Part shown: piece after piece, positions 32,054 through 42,515 of the stretch
Numbering within the stretch: the first letter of the stretch is position 1
Layout: every line of letters starts with the position of its first letter
Source: Locusta migratoria
Lineage: Eukaryota > Arthropoda > Insecta > Orthoptera > Acrididae
Length of the DNA stretch: 64,000 nucleotides
Assembly: GCA_026315105.1 (NCBI GenBank)
Contig: CM048747.1
Location: forward strand, 279,384,154-279,448,153
Direction: 5' to 3'
The notes under the pieces: model-generated
Told to the model about the DNA's origin: nothing
Databases searched by the model: none
Seen by the model: the letters and a program-made list of their open reading frames with translations, nothing else
Translations under genes and position numbers: made by a program

Positions 32054-32945
32054 GGTCCCCTACTCTTCCTCGTGTTTATAAACGATTTAGGAGACAATCT
32101 GAATAGCTCCCTTAGACTGTTCGCGGATGATGCTGTCGTTTATCGGTTAGTGAAGTCAACAGAGGATCAAAAGCAACTGCAAAGCGATTTAGACAAAATT
32201 TCTACTTGGTGCGAAAATTGGCAATTGACACTAAATAAACAAAAATAGTGTGAAGTAATACACATGACCACTAAAAGAAATCCACTGAACTTCAATTACG
32301 CGATAAATCAGTCAAACATTAAGGTCGTAAATTCTGCCAAATACCTAGGAGTTACAATTACGAACAACTTTGACTGGAGAGAACACATAGAAAATATTGT
32401 GCGGAAGGCGAACCAAAGGTTACGTTTCATTGGCAGAACGCTTCGAAGATGCACCAGCTCCACCAAAGAGACTGCCTACATCACACCTGTGCGTCATCTC
32501 CTGGAGTACTGTTGCCCCTTGTGGGATCCACACCAGGTGGGACTGACGGAAGATATTGAGAAGGTTCAGAGAAGGGCAGCTCGTTTTGTTTTATCACGTT
32601 ACGGAGGGGAAAGCGTCACGGAAATGTTGCACGAATTGGGGTGGAAATTATTAAAAGAAAGACGTTATTCATTGCTGCGTGATCTGTTTGCGAAGTTTCA
32701 ATCACCGACTTTTACTTATGGATGTGAAAATATTTTGCTAGCACCCACCTACTTAGGGAGACATGACCATCCCAATAAAATAAGAGAAATCAGATCGAAA
32801 ACGGAACGATTTAGGTGTTCTTTCTTCCCGCGCGCTATTAGAGAATGGAACGGTAGAGAAAAGTTACGAAAGTGGTTAATGAACCCTCTGCCAGGCACTT
32901 AAATGTGATTTGCAGAGTATCTATGTAGATGTAGATGTAGGGCTG
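32054..32945 (+). pseudogene. LINE RT, best-preserved copy of the TGTAGA-tail family
   Basis: It starts in the RT palm (GPLLFLVFINDLGDNL), with an intact FADDAVVYR active site near 32126 and STWCENWQLTLNKQK followed by a stop (TAG, about 32247). It then runs 212 open residues (32264-32902): AKYLGVTITNNFDWREHI, LLEYCCPLWDPHQVGLTEDIEKVQRRAARFVLSRYGG, and the C-terminal CSFFPRAIREWNGREKL. The 3' end is AAATGTGATTTGCAGAGTAT plus TGTAGATGTAGATGTAG (about 32925-32940). RT copies the element RNA at the target; the premature stop and missing 5' half make this copy inactive. The family resembles Jockey/CR1-type non-LTR elements (inference). Confidence 0.92.
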
Positions 32946-33048
32946 TAGGTTTGACTGATTTATCGTGTAACAGAAGTTTAACGGATTTCTTTTAGTGGTA
33001 ATATGGGTGACCTCACACTTATCAAGGGTCAATTGCCAATTTTTGCAG
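32941..33048 (-). mobile_element. LINE fragment, reversed
   Basis: The minus strand reads NWQLTLDKCEVTHITTKRNPLNFCYTINQSNLQP, matching 32215-32320 on the plus strand. It abuts the TGTAGA tail of the preceding copy. Confidence 0.85.
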
Positions 33049-33234
33049 CATGGCGTTCCATTAACTCATATGTAAAGTAACCAGAAATTTGAAACAGTTT
33101 TAGACATGGGAATTAGAATCTTGAACGATAGTTTAATGCTAGCAAACTAACAAATAAAAATATTTGATGTTTCAAGAATATGTATTATACCCTGTTTTTA
33201 TAGTCAAATCAATTATGAGTGCAAAAGCAAGGCG
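33049..33234. other. Unassigned AT-rich spacer
   Basis: Nothing recognisable was found. Confidence 0.35.
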
Positions 33235-33720
33235 GAGTCTTTAGGTGGCAGACTGAATAGTGCGTGCATTGTCTGCGGAGAGGAACTTCACCTGTACGAA
33301 GCGATCGCAGTGCGCGCTACAGCGGTGCGGAAGTCTCTCCCGCGGTGTCGGTTCATTCGCCAGGTTCGTCATCGGTAGTAAACAAGCGCTTCGGTTTATT
33401 TCCAGAGCGCCGTCCGTCTGTTTCCGAGAATCAGAATTTAATTCTAAACGCGGAAGAAGTAACTCGGGCTGGAAATTTTACAAATAAACAAGGGTACTTT
33501 GATGTCGACCACCAGCTGTCGCCGAGAGGGGATGAGCAGCCAAGGGGAGCACGCAGGCTACCGGACAGACACGCGATCGCAACTCCACGCTTACTTATAT
33601 CTACACCACTGCCAGGGGGCATTTCCCACCGCACTATGTGTCAAGTTCTACCTGCGTCACTTTTACCAACAGAATGTTCGGATCACGACCAGATTACTTA
33701 ATCTTAAGACAGGGGGGGAA
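33235..33720 (+). other. GC/CpG-rich island, unassigned
   Basis: This ~480-bp block is far richer in CpG than its surroundings (GCGATCGCAGTGCGCGCTACAGCGG, CCGCGGTG) and stays open for 145 codons at 33264-33701. The protein has no domain that I recognise. It could be a host first exon or promoter region, or an LTR. A 10-15 bp G-run follows at about 33711. Confidence 0.35.
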
Positions 33721-33858
33721 GGGGAAGGGACACATTAGAAGGCTGTTTGTCACTGATTTTGTGGGATTTATTTTGGGTGGAAAGAGGTAATGACAATTTG
33801 TTCACATTCTTACATCATTTCGTTCATAATTTTAACTGTTTGTGTGAATTTATGTGAA

Positions 33859-34834
33859 TAGGGGAGAGCTGGGCAAAACGGGGTACTTAAGCACTTAACA
33901 ATTTTTTGTAGGCTTACAAAATGCTCTAGTAAAATACCACATATTCTACTGTAAACTTCAGTATTTCTAGAGTTTATATAAAAAAATTGGACCAAAATTG
34001 TTAGTATTTACTATTGAAAAAAACTATATTTTCCCAGGGTTTACCAAGAACCCCATCTTGCTCTACAGTGAGGGCAAGATGGGGTACGCCGGTGGGGCAC
34101 GATGGTTTACCTCAATACTATATAAGGCAAAGGTAATTATATGATTCAATGAGCACAGGTTTACAAATTGATAAAAGATTTATTTTTAATATCTGATGAA
34201 GATGCATTAAGTAAACGTTGTGTGATCTTAAAGTTCAGTTATTATCGTCGTTTTGTAAGCAAAATTCACACAGATGGTGTACCTCGGCATCCTCGTCCTC
34301 TTCTCCCTCACATGAACAGTGAGGCCATTTTTTGCAAGAGACGCATGACACCCATCCTTCTGTTGACTGCGAGTAGAAATAGCCGCAATACAGGCACGAA
34401 GTGTCTTCTTCTTCTAATGTGCTTTCTTCTTCAGTTTTTTTTTATCTTCTTTGCCAAGTTCGTCATTGCTTTTTTTATTCTACCCACTTTTTCCTTTACA
34501 AGCAAAGACGGATTTTTTAACAGTCTTCTCAGGTGAACTCTTTCGTTCTTGTTCCTTCTCTTTTCCAGACTTAACTTTACTTGTTCTCTCCAGGAGTTCT
34601 CTTCTGTAAGGCGAGCAACTAACAACAACACTTTTTCCTTTTTTGTGGCCTGTTTTTCGGATGTTTTTCTTTCCGACGTGAGGGATCTGGAAAAACTGTT
34701 CGTGTGAAACATCAAATAACCTGGTGTTCTCAGAAGCTTGCTTGTTTGTAGTGTGGAAATTAGGATTATTATCATTCAAAAATGAGTACCCTAGGCTTAG
34801 GCCTACAGCAAGCGCATCTTGCTCTTTAGTACCG
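33859..34834 (-). pseudogene. pogo/Tigger-type transposase C-terminus and 3' terminus
   Basis: On the minus strand from 34834: ITSSPY-like VVSCSPYRRELLER, then a lysine-rich linker, and after frame changes a Cys/His-rich finger at about 34270-34415 (CLYCGYFYSQSTEGWVSCVSCKKWPHCSC, then C-x2-C-like end). Pogo-type DDE transposases of insects often end with such a PHD-like finger. Downstream, GGGGAGAGCTGGGCAAAACGGGG (33860-33882) with an inverted internal CCCCATCTTGC/GCAAGATGGGG pair suggests the element terminus next to TA (33859-33860). The DDE domain is missing: the copy is cut at 34834 by a LINE. Confidence 0.7.
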
Positions 34835-35090
34835 GCCTTCAATCCAGAGACTGGTTTGAAGCAGCTCTCCACCCTACTCTATGCTGTGCAAGTCTCATCA
34901 TCTCCGCATAAGAACGGCAAGCCACATGCATTTGAAGCTGCTTACTGTATTCGTCTCAACGAATATTACTCCTCCAATACTAAACTGACGATTCCTTCAT
35001 ATCTCAGAATGTGTTCTACCAACTAATCCCTTTTTTAAGACATGGTATCCTAGACATTGGTTTTCTCCCCAATTCTGTTCAGTACCTCCT
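34835..35090 (-). mobile_element. EN/RT LINE, 3' end fragment
   Basis: The minus strand matches the last ~250 bp of the 48164-51638 family, including the complement of GAGAGCTGC-TCAAACCAGTCTCTGGATTGAAG at 34840-34870 and the GGAGAAAACCAATGTC... region near 35050. It ends at a junction with a second LINE. Confidence 0.85.
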
Positions 35091-35094
35091 CTCT

Positions 35095-36055
35095 CTTTCT
35101 TTCCAAGCATTAATCTCGACTTTCAGGGTCTGCTACTTTGCTACGTCTCCTCCAATTCTTTCGGTCGTTGACATTTTCTTGCATTAAACCAACAGCGTCC
35201 ATTCTGTCCTGATGTTGTCAGTCCATCTCTTTGCCGGTCTCCCTCGTGGTCTTGTTCCTACTGGATTCATGTGGAGTGCTGTCTTCGCCACCGAGTTGTC
35301 CTCCTTTCAGGTGCGTACCAGCGGAGACGGTCTTCCCTCAGTTTGTCTGACATGGGCGCCACACCAAACTTTTGCCGGACTTCTGCATTTTATACATTGT
35401 CACATCGGGTCATCCACATGGACCAGCGAAGCATCTTCATTTCCATCGTATGTAGCATTTGTCCTGCTGTTTCGTCATAGGGCGACACTCAGTCCCATAG
35501 ATTGCTGCTGGACGTACAAAGGTTTTGTAAACTTTTGCCTTTAGGCATCTTTTTATCGCAGAGGACTCCAGTGACCTGTCTCCACTTGACCCAAGCTGCA
35601 TTCACTCTCGTCCGAGTATCGAGAGTTGTGTCACAGTCTGAGGTGACAACGGACCCCAGGTACTTAAAATGCAGGTCTTCTTCCCCGATACTTAACTTAT
35701 GGTGTCTTTGATTTGGGAGCCGCATTCTAAGTATTCAGTCTTCTGGACTTTGAGGTGCAGTCCATTTTCAACCAGTCTGTCCTTCCACGTTTGAACCTGG
35801 TGTGGGAGTTCTGGGCGGGTTTGTTCGGCAAGTACCACATCATTGTCATAAAGAACGGTGCACGGATGTGAAGTATGTATGTCAGCTTTGCCGTAGCCCT
35901 GCAGTGGATGAATAGTAAAGTTGAAAGGGCAGAACCTTGATGAACACCCACAGTGATACCGAAAGGCGGAGAGATACCAACAGGACTCCGAACTGCACTA
36001 GTGGAATTGCGGCACGGACGTTGCACCCAGCTTACACACTCTTCAGGGACACCAT
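35095..36055 (-). pseudogene. RTE/BovB-type LINE, RT C-terminal part
   Basis: On the minus strand, VGVHQGSALSTLLFIH (RT motif with QGSALSP) near 35950 is followed by a decayed active-site region. Then come NSHTRFKRGRTDWLKMDCTSKSRRLNT, KLSIGEEDLHFKYLGSVVTSDCDTTLDTRTRVNAAWVKWRQVTGVLCDKKMPKGK (35530-35700), and an 3' part with GRP-like blocks around 35200-35250. This layout is that of RTE/BovB LINEs. Stops and frame changes near 35727 and 35489 inactivate it. It ends near 35095 by abutting another LINE tail. Confidence 0.85.
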
Positions 36056-36660
36056 GACAACGATCTTCAGTACCTCCTCATTATTAAAATTGTAATTCTT
36101 CTGAGCTACTCCCTGAGAAAGGCTCCGAAACGTTGGAACTATGTCATCATAAAGCGGCAAATAGCTCAGAAGAATTTATGACCGCGAAATCCTACATTCT
36201 TACAGACCTCCTCATTAGTTACGTGCTCTACCCATCTATCGCCCAAGCCCATACATGGCACACCACAGTAATGTCTTCAAAGAAGACTTCCACACACTCG
36301 CAAAAATTTCTCTTCTTTGGAAACGCTTTATTCACATAGCCATTCTGCACTTTATATCCTCTGTACTGCGTCCAACGTTAAGTTATTCTACTGCCCAAGT
36401 ACCAAAACTCATCTACCACCTTTATTGTCTCGTTACGTAATCTAATTCATTCAGCATCGCCTGACTTTCTTTGACTACATTTCATTACCCTTTTTTTGCT
36501 GTTGTTAATGTTTATCTTATACGTTTCTTTCAAGACGCTGTTCATTCCGGGTAAATGCTCTTACAGGACCTTTGCTGTCTCTGACAGAATTACAATGTCA
36601 TGGGCAAACCGCCAAGTTTATATTTCTTCGCTCTGAAGTTCAAACCCTTCTCCAAATATC
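36056..36660 (-). pseudogene. EN/RT LINE fragment interrupted by a 122-bp insertion
   Basis: The minus strand carries RT and C-terminal segments of the 48164-51638 family: FAHDIVILSE (normally FADDxxILSE) near 36610, NEFC/LGS-type and VTNEE blocks near 36215-36235. The insertion at 36084-36205 splits it. Confidence 0.8.
36072..36217 (+). mobile_element. 122-bp Penelope-like mini-insertion with 12-bp TSD
   Basis: The LINE sequence ACCTCCTCATTA is duplicated (36072-36083, 36206-36217) around an insert at 36084-36205. The uninterrupted LINE is seen at about 19890-19915. The insert has short inverted arms (AATTCTTCTGAGCT / AGCTCAGAAGAATT). Between them is CTGAGAAAGGCTCCGAAACGTTGGAAC, a degenerate member of the box-helix-GAAACG layout found in the other foldback insertions. 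Confidence 0.8.
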
Positions 36661-37110
36661 TCCTTGCTGTCGTTCACGGTGAAAGGTGGCAACACTATAC
36701 TTTGTAATTTTCCCTCTCTGGTCAGAGAGGTTGATTGCCGTGAACTGTGAGTCGGCGGTGGCGGGTAGTAGCAGGCAGTGTGAGTCGGTAGAGAGTAGTA
36801 GGCTGATAGAGTCGTAGGGCAGTCAGTGTATGTAGCAGTTAGGAGAAAGAGATTGTTGGTAACTTCGAGCTTTGCTGTGTATTTTTTCACAGTAATAGTG
36901 ATGGTGTTTGAAAAATAATAATAATTTATAATTTTGTTTCACTTATATCAACCATGATCATTTTTTTAATAACCATGTTAGATGACAGCTTCATTTCCCT
37001 TTTGAATTGAAACATCTTATCATTATTAGCAATCTGTCTTAGGCTATGGTGTTTCACAGTAACGGTAGAATAAATACTAGTTTCAACTTTGCTGAGTATA
37101 TTTCTTCATT
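36661..37110. other. Unassigned stretch
   Basis: A GC-rich patch at 36720-36830 with AGTCGG/GTAGTAG repeats; nothing else recognised. Confidence 0.35.
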
Positions 37111-37340
37111 AATGTACTACATGCCGCGGCGGAGTGGCGAAGGGCATTGAGGGGCTATGCTGCGATGCGCGAGGCCGCTCCAAGTCGGGGGTTCGAATTC
37201 CCCTCGGGCATGGATGCTTGTGCCGTCTTTAGTATAAGGTAGTTCATAAGTAGTTTGTAAGTTTAGGGACTGATGACCTCGCAGTTAAGTTCCTCAAGCT
37301 TGGCAAACATTTGAACATTTTGATTTGAATGTACTACATG
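37111..37340 (+). mobile_element. tRNA-derived SINE with 13-bp TSD
   Basis: The SINE at 37124-37327 has head CCGCGGCGGAGTGGCGAAGG, box B GGTTCGAATTCCCC and the standard body and tail. The TSD AATGTACTACATG is at 37111-37123 and 37328-37340. Confidence 0.93.
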
Positions 37341-37479
37341 TGGCCATGCTGCTATCAACAAAAACGTGGAGAATGAATTTAAATTTATGATTCGCATTGC
37401 GAGTAGGGAAGTAGACTGTTATGTGTCTGTTAAACATTTTGCACATACTTAGTAGCCCGGTTTGTTACGTTATGTTATG

Positions 37480-38850
37480 TAAGGAGCTGTTGTCATTAGG
37501 AGAACCAGTCATGAAGACATTGTTCCACGAGGTATGCAAGATGTATCAGACAGGGGAAATACCCTCCTACTTCAAGAAGAATATAGTAATTCCAATTCCC
37601 AAGAAAGCAATTGCAGATAAATGTGAAAATTACAGAACTATCAGTTTAATAAGTCATAGTTGAAAAATAATAACACCAATTGTTATAGACGAATGGTAAA
37701 TCTGGTGGAATATGAGTTTGGGGAAGATCAGTTTGCATTTAGGAGAAATGTAGGAGTCAATACATTAATACTTATCTTAGAAGATAGGCTAAGGAAGGGC
37801 AAACCTACGTTTTAACACTTTGACAGCTTTTGACAATGTTGAGTGGAATACGCTCTTTCAAATTCTGAAGGTATCAGGGGTAAAATGTGTGGAGCGAAGA
37901 GTTATGATCAACTTGACAAAAATCAGACATCATTTATTAGAGTCGAACGGCATGAAAGGGTCACAGTCGTTGTAGCATTTCTCGAACGTTGTTTAATCTG
38001 TAAACTGAGCAAGTTGTGAAGGAATGCAAGGAGAAATTTGGAGAAGGAAATAATGTCCAGGGAGAAGAAATAGAAACTTTGCGAGTTTCCGATGACCTAG
38101 TAATTACCTTTTAGTAATTCTGTCAGATACAGCAAAGGATCTGGAAGAGCAATTAAACTGAATGAGCAATGTCTTGAAAGGAAGATATAAGATGAACATT
38201 AACAAGAGTCAGAAAATCATCCGATGCTGAAGGAATTAGATTAGGTAATGAGACAATAAAATTAATTGATCAGTTTTGTTATTTAGGTAGAAAAATAACT
38301 TCTGATGTCCGAAGTAAAGAAGATATAAAATGCACATTGGCTATGGGAAGAAAAGCGTCTCTGAAGAAGAGAAATCTGTTGTCATCCAATATTATATTTA
38401 ATGTTAGGAAGTCCTTCCTGAAAGCTTTTGTCTGGAGTGTAGCACTTTATGGGAGTGAAATGTGGAAGATAAGGACTTCATTCGAAAAGATGATAGAAAC
38501 TTTTAAAATGTGATGCTACAGACGAATGATGAAGATTATATGGGTAGATCACTTAACTAATGAGGAGGTGCTCAACAGAATTGGGGAGAAAAGGAGCTTC
38601 TGGCATATCCTGACTAAGAGATTGGATAGGTTGCTGGGACACATTCTGAGACACCAAGGAATCGTCAACTTAGCATTAGGAGGAGGTGTGTGAGGTAACC
38701 ATCGTAGAGGGAGATCGAGGGACGAATACAGGAAGCTGTTACAAAATGATGTAGGTTGCCGTTCATATTCTCATATGATGAGGCTTGAACAGGATAAGGT
38801 AGCGTGGAGAGCTGCATCAAAACAGACTGCGGACTGATGGCCACGATAAC
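37480..38850 (+). pseudogene. EN/RT LINE, 5'-truncated and decayed
   Basis: It starts at SLGEPVMKTLFHEVCKMYQTGEIPSYFKKNIVIPIPKK (37490-37600), continues through NYRTISLISHS-stop, ILEDRLRKGKPTF, and SFDNVEW-type segments, to a disrupted active-site region near 38085-38125. It ends with GHILRHQGIVNL, HRGRSRDEY and the family 3' end (GAGAGCTGCATC-AAACAGACTGCGGACTGATGGCCACGA). It has many stops and short deletions. Same family as 48164-51638 and clearly older. Confidence 0.9.
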
Positions 38851-40011
38851 AACAGTTGCAAATCTTGTCTCGAGTTTCACACAAAAATTAAGGTCGATTC
38901 GTTGCTTCTCTGTTTCGTCTAGAAATTGGCACACTGTGCGACATAACGTTCTGCTTAATACAGCATCAGCGAAACATCAACGATGAAACTTGTGGCATCT
39001 ACACATTCAACAGATGAGTGTGCAGGGATGCCAACTCAATCCATTGGGCGAGAAACTGCGAATGTTACGCATTTATTCGGAACAGACCGTGTCAAGTTAA
39101 ACAAGAGTGCGTCTTTGTAAGCGCACAGAGAGCATCGGCGCCCACAGCTCCCCTTTACATGGGGATGGCGTGGGGTCCCGGGGACGTGCCGGGTCATGCA
39201 TTTATTTATACAGCGGGCGCGAGACGCTTCACAGATGAGCTGTCTCGGCTGAGTGCTTAACCAGCTGATAGACGCCGTCTCGAGAGGGCGGCCAGTGCGG
39301 GAGTTTATCCTGGAACAGAAACACAAGCAGCCGGCATTCCTACGACATCCATCATCTCTTGTCCTCACCTAATATCCATCAGCATCTGTAGGCCAAGAAA
39401 ATCAGAGTTTGCCTCCCAAAAATTAGCGGAATTCAGGACAATGTTTCAATCACTTAGGTAGGTTTCAGGTGTGATTAATCTGTTCCCAGATTTCTGAATG
39501 GAGCAGCAGCCACGATGAAAACAAACCACCAAAATAACGTTTAATTGTTTTTGTCAAATTCTTTTAAACCTAAGCATTAAATTCTGCATCGGATGAGTAC
39601 CAACACTTCGCTCATAGCGAGGATGCTTTGTTACTTGATGAGATTGTTCCATAGAAAAGCCACATCAGAAAACAAGTTTGAACACTTTCTGAAAAATACT
39701 TATTACGTCACTATAAAACCTGTGGCATCTGAGAATTGTGAAACTTTAGAGAAGGGAAGTTGTAGAACATCAAATTGATAAATTTCAAATTAGAAATAAT
39801 GTCCTATCTCTAAAGTGCATGCCATCCAATATAACATTGCAAGACAAGGCCATCGCTATCAACGCTGTAGCAATTTTTTACGGAATCGCGTCCCACAAAA
39901 ACTTCAGTCACGAGCTTTAGCATATTTCGATAATGAGCTGGCATAATATCCCCCATGTTTGACGACGTAGGTGTGCAGAAAGCACAAAAAGCTGTACTTC
40001 ACAGGTTCTTC
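38851..40011. other. Unassigned stretch with a GC-rich patch
   Basis: 39010-39380 is GC-rich and open in both directions for 80-110 codons, without recognised domains. The rest is AT-rich with no feature. Confidence 0.4.
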
Positions 40012-40400
40012 AAATAAAATGTTTGTAAAACTATGGGCTGCGGTGGAGTAGCCGAGCGGTCTAAAGCGTCTCGCTGCGGAGCGCGCGGTTACTCCCCGTG
40101 GAGGTTCGAGTCCTCCATGGGGCATGGGTGTGTGTGTTGTCCTTAGGTTAGTTTACCTTAGGTTAAGTAGTTTGTAAGCTACGGACTGATGGCCACGTAG
40201 TTTGGTCCGATAGATTTACAAACATTTGAACATTTTTGTAAATCTATGGGATTTAACTACTAGATCGTCAGTCCTTAGACTAAGGACAACACAAACACAC
40301 ACAAACACCCATTCCTCCGGGAGGACTCGAACCTCCAACGACAGCTATCGCGCGTTCAAGAGTAAGGCGCCTCAAAACGCTCGGCCACTCCACCGCAGCT
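40012..40400 (-). mobile_element. tRNA-derived SINE (minus), split by another SINE
   Basis: The minus-strand SINE (head complement CACTCCACCGCAG at 40387-40399, box B GGTTCGAGTCC) has its 3' tail cut: part lies at 40012-40036 and the rest at 40238-40400. A second SINE has entered the tail. Confidence 0.85.
40037..40234 (+). mobile_element. tRNA-derived SINE inserted in a SINE tail
   Basis: It is full length: GCTGCGGTGGAGTAGCCGAG head, box B GGTTCGAGTCC, tail ACATTTGAACA. The TSD TTTGTAAA-CTATGGG (40022-40036/7 and 40235-40250, one mismatch) is the sequence of the minus-strand SINE's tail. Confidence 0.88.
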
Positions 40401-40730
40401 TTTACAGGTCGTTTGACGCTTTTAAAGACCTAATTCATTTTGTAGTTCGAGAATATTTGTTACATGGAGTGGCACAGGAGAGAAAAAATGTTTTCTACCA
40501 TAATTACAAACAATATGGATCACATCAAACTTGGTATGATCGAGAGAAGATTGTGTTTGATGGATAGCCTGATGTGACAAGTGAAATGAGCAAGAATTCA
40601 GCTGAGCGGAAGCTCAGTTCACATTTAATGAAACAACACCAATAACCAGTCAAAATATTTGTTCCTGCCGAACGAAGCACATAGCCAACCTCTTATTTTT
40701 TTACTGACTGCACAAGTTTAGGGCGATATA
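40401..40730. other. Unassigned stretch
   Basis: No feature was recognised. Confidence 0.35.
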
Positions 40731-41096
40731 TGTAGGAAGTAGGTTAACAACAGCCGTATGTTTAATAGAAACATTTAATCATTCACTACCAGTTTCTGCA
40801 TCCCATTATGCCATCTTTAGGTCCCTACATCGGAGTATTATATCCATTAAGTAGGGATCGAAACTGGTTGCGTGGATTTCTAGCTCTCAGTAGGAACCAA
40901 CAACAACAGTTGTTGTTGTTGTTGTTGTTTCCTACTGAGAGCTAGAAATCCACGCAACCATTTTCGATCCCTACTTAATGGATATAATACTCCGATGTAG
41001 GGACCTAAAGATGGCATAATGGAATGCCGAATCTGGTAGTGAATGATTAAATGTTTCTATTAAACATACGGCTGTTGGTATCCCACTTCCTACATA
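40731..41096. repeat. 366-bp near-perfect palindrome
   Basis: Two arms of about 175 bp (TATGTAGGAAGTAG... and ...CTTCCTACATA) meet at a (CAA/TTG) centre at 40903-40931. Each arm holds TAGGGACCTAAAGATGGCATAATGG and GATGCAGAAACTGGTAGTGAATGA-type blocks, a decayed version of the foldback motif. No TSD was found. Probably a Penelope-like or foldback insertion. Confidence 0.88.
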
Positions 41097-41783
41097 TTCC
41101 AGACCAACCGTAGTCCCGCTCCCACCAGTAATGATGAATTCAATAAGTTAAGGGCGAGGACGCTGATACTATTGCTGTTGATGTTGCTCAGTGGTCAGCG
41201 TTGCTGATCACTTCAGCTCCATGCCCCACATTTTTCTACTGAGGCCACATAAAGACAGAGGAGGTGTCGTAGTCTAAAGCCCTTTGGATTTGAAGTTGTC
41301 TTTAAGTACCGAGAAATGACATTCTGTTCCACATGCCTTCTGCGGTTGCGACACAAATTAGTCATTTTCTGACAAATGGAAACTGAAAATACGCAAGGCC
41401 ACTGAAGACGAAAAACAGCCTGGAGAAAACAGCAGATTATTCAGTAATTCCAGTGTTACTGCGAGCGAGATTCATGACGCTGGACAGAGTTTATAGCCGC
41501 CGTGCATTTGGAAGATGAAACTCAACCAATAAATGTGCTCCGTGTAGTGGTACGTAATTTTAATCGCCCACTCATTTCCTAGTTAAGCTCAGCCTTGCGG
41601 TCGAATTACTTTATCAATAATGTGTTCATTAGGTTTGTGATAATATTTAAAAAATATGTAGAACAATATCTTTGTAAAAATATGTTTGATTATTATCTTT
41701 CACGTGTTCAACATCGACCACGCAGCGACACACCGTGGAAGTTTCTCCGCCGACGACAGAGACATATACCTGGTTATTGCCTA
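41097..41783. other. Unassigned stretch
   Basis: An open stretch at 41595-41828 runs into the SINE head and is not a gene. Confidence 0.35.
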
Positions 41784-41989
41784 ATCATTGCCGGCCGCGG
41801 TGGAATAGCCGAGCGGTCTAAACTCTAAAGCGTCTCGCTACGGAGCGCACGGTTGCTCCCCGTTGAGGTTCGAGTCCTCCCTTAGGTTAGTTTACCTAGG
41901 TTTAAGTAGTTTGTAAGCTACGGACTGATGACCACGCAGTTTGGTCCGATAGATTTACAAACATTTGAACAATTTTTTTATCATTGCCG
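41784..41989 (+). mobile_element. tRNA-derived SINE, shortened
   Basis: SINE at about 41793-41979: head GGCCGCGGTGGAATAGCCGAG with a TCTAAACTCTAAAG insertion, box B GGTTCGAGTCC; the segment between box B and the TTAGGTTAG body is deleted. The TSD is ATCATTGCC(G) at 41784 and 41980. Confidence 0.88.
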
Positions 41990-42287
41990 AAAGCCGTCAA
42001 GGCGGATAAGATCCCGCAGTATGCTCAGTGATCACTGAGTACGCTGCTGCGCACTGAAGTCGACAATTGTTTTTAATTGTTAATAATGTTAAAAAGAAAT
42101 TCAGTATTGAATCTCTATTGGAGAAGTTATACTAATTTGATGCTACTGTGAACGTTATGATTGATTTCATGTATGAAGAGATGAAAATATATTATTTCTA
42201 CGAAAGTTTATTTAAAGATTAATTTGAATTTTTATTGTGTTGTCAAGTGATTGAAATAAATTTCAAAGCTCTTTATTATTGATCAAG

Positions 42288-42515
42288 AGTGATAGAATTC
42301 AAAAAAATGTTCAAATGTTTGTTAAGCTTATGGGACTTAACTACGGGGTCATCAGTCCCTAAACTTACAAACTACTTATCAACTACCTTATAGTAAGGAC
42401 GGCACAAATATCCATGCCCGTTGGGGGATTCGAACCCCCGCCCGTAGTGGCCGTGCAGACCGTGACTGGAGCGCCTCAGTCTCCTCGGCCACCACGGCCG
42501 GCAGTGATAGAATCC
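42288..42515 (-). mobile_element. tRNA-derived SINE with 13-bp TSD
   Basis: Minus-strand SINE at 42301-42502: GCCGGCCGTGGTGGCCGAGG head, box B GGTTCGAATCCCC, complete tail. The TSD AGTGATAGAATYC is at 42288-42300 and 42503-42515. Confidence 0.92.

Noticed and set aside
31845..32945. Twin-priming inversion of a single LINE insertion
   Set aside because: The reversed and forward parts cover overlapping regions of the LINE, whereas twin priming produces adjacent, non-overlapping parts.
41793..41979. Functional tRNA genes at the many box A/B sites
   Set aside because: Each has the same SINE body and tail and many have TSDs; acceptor stems do not pair.
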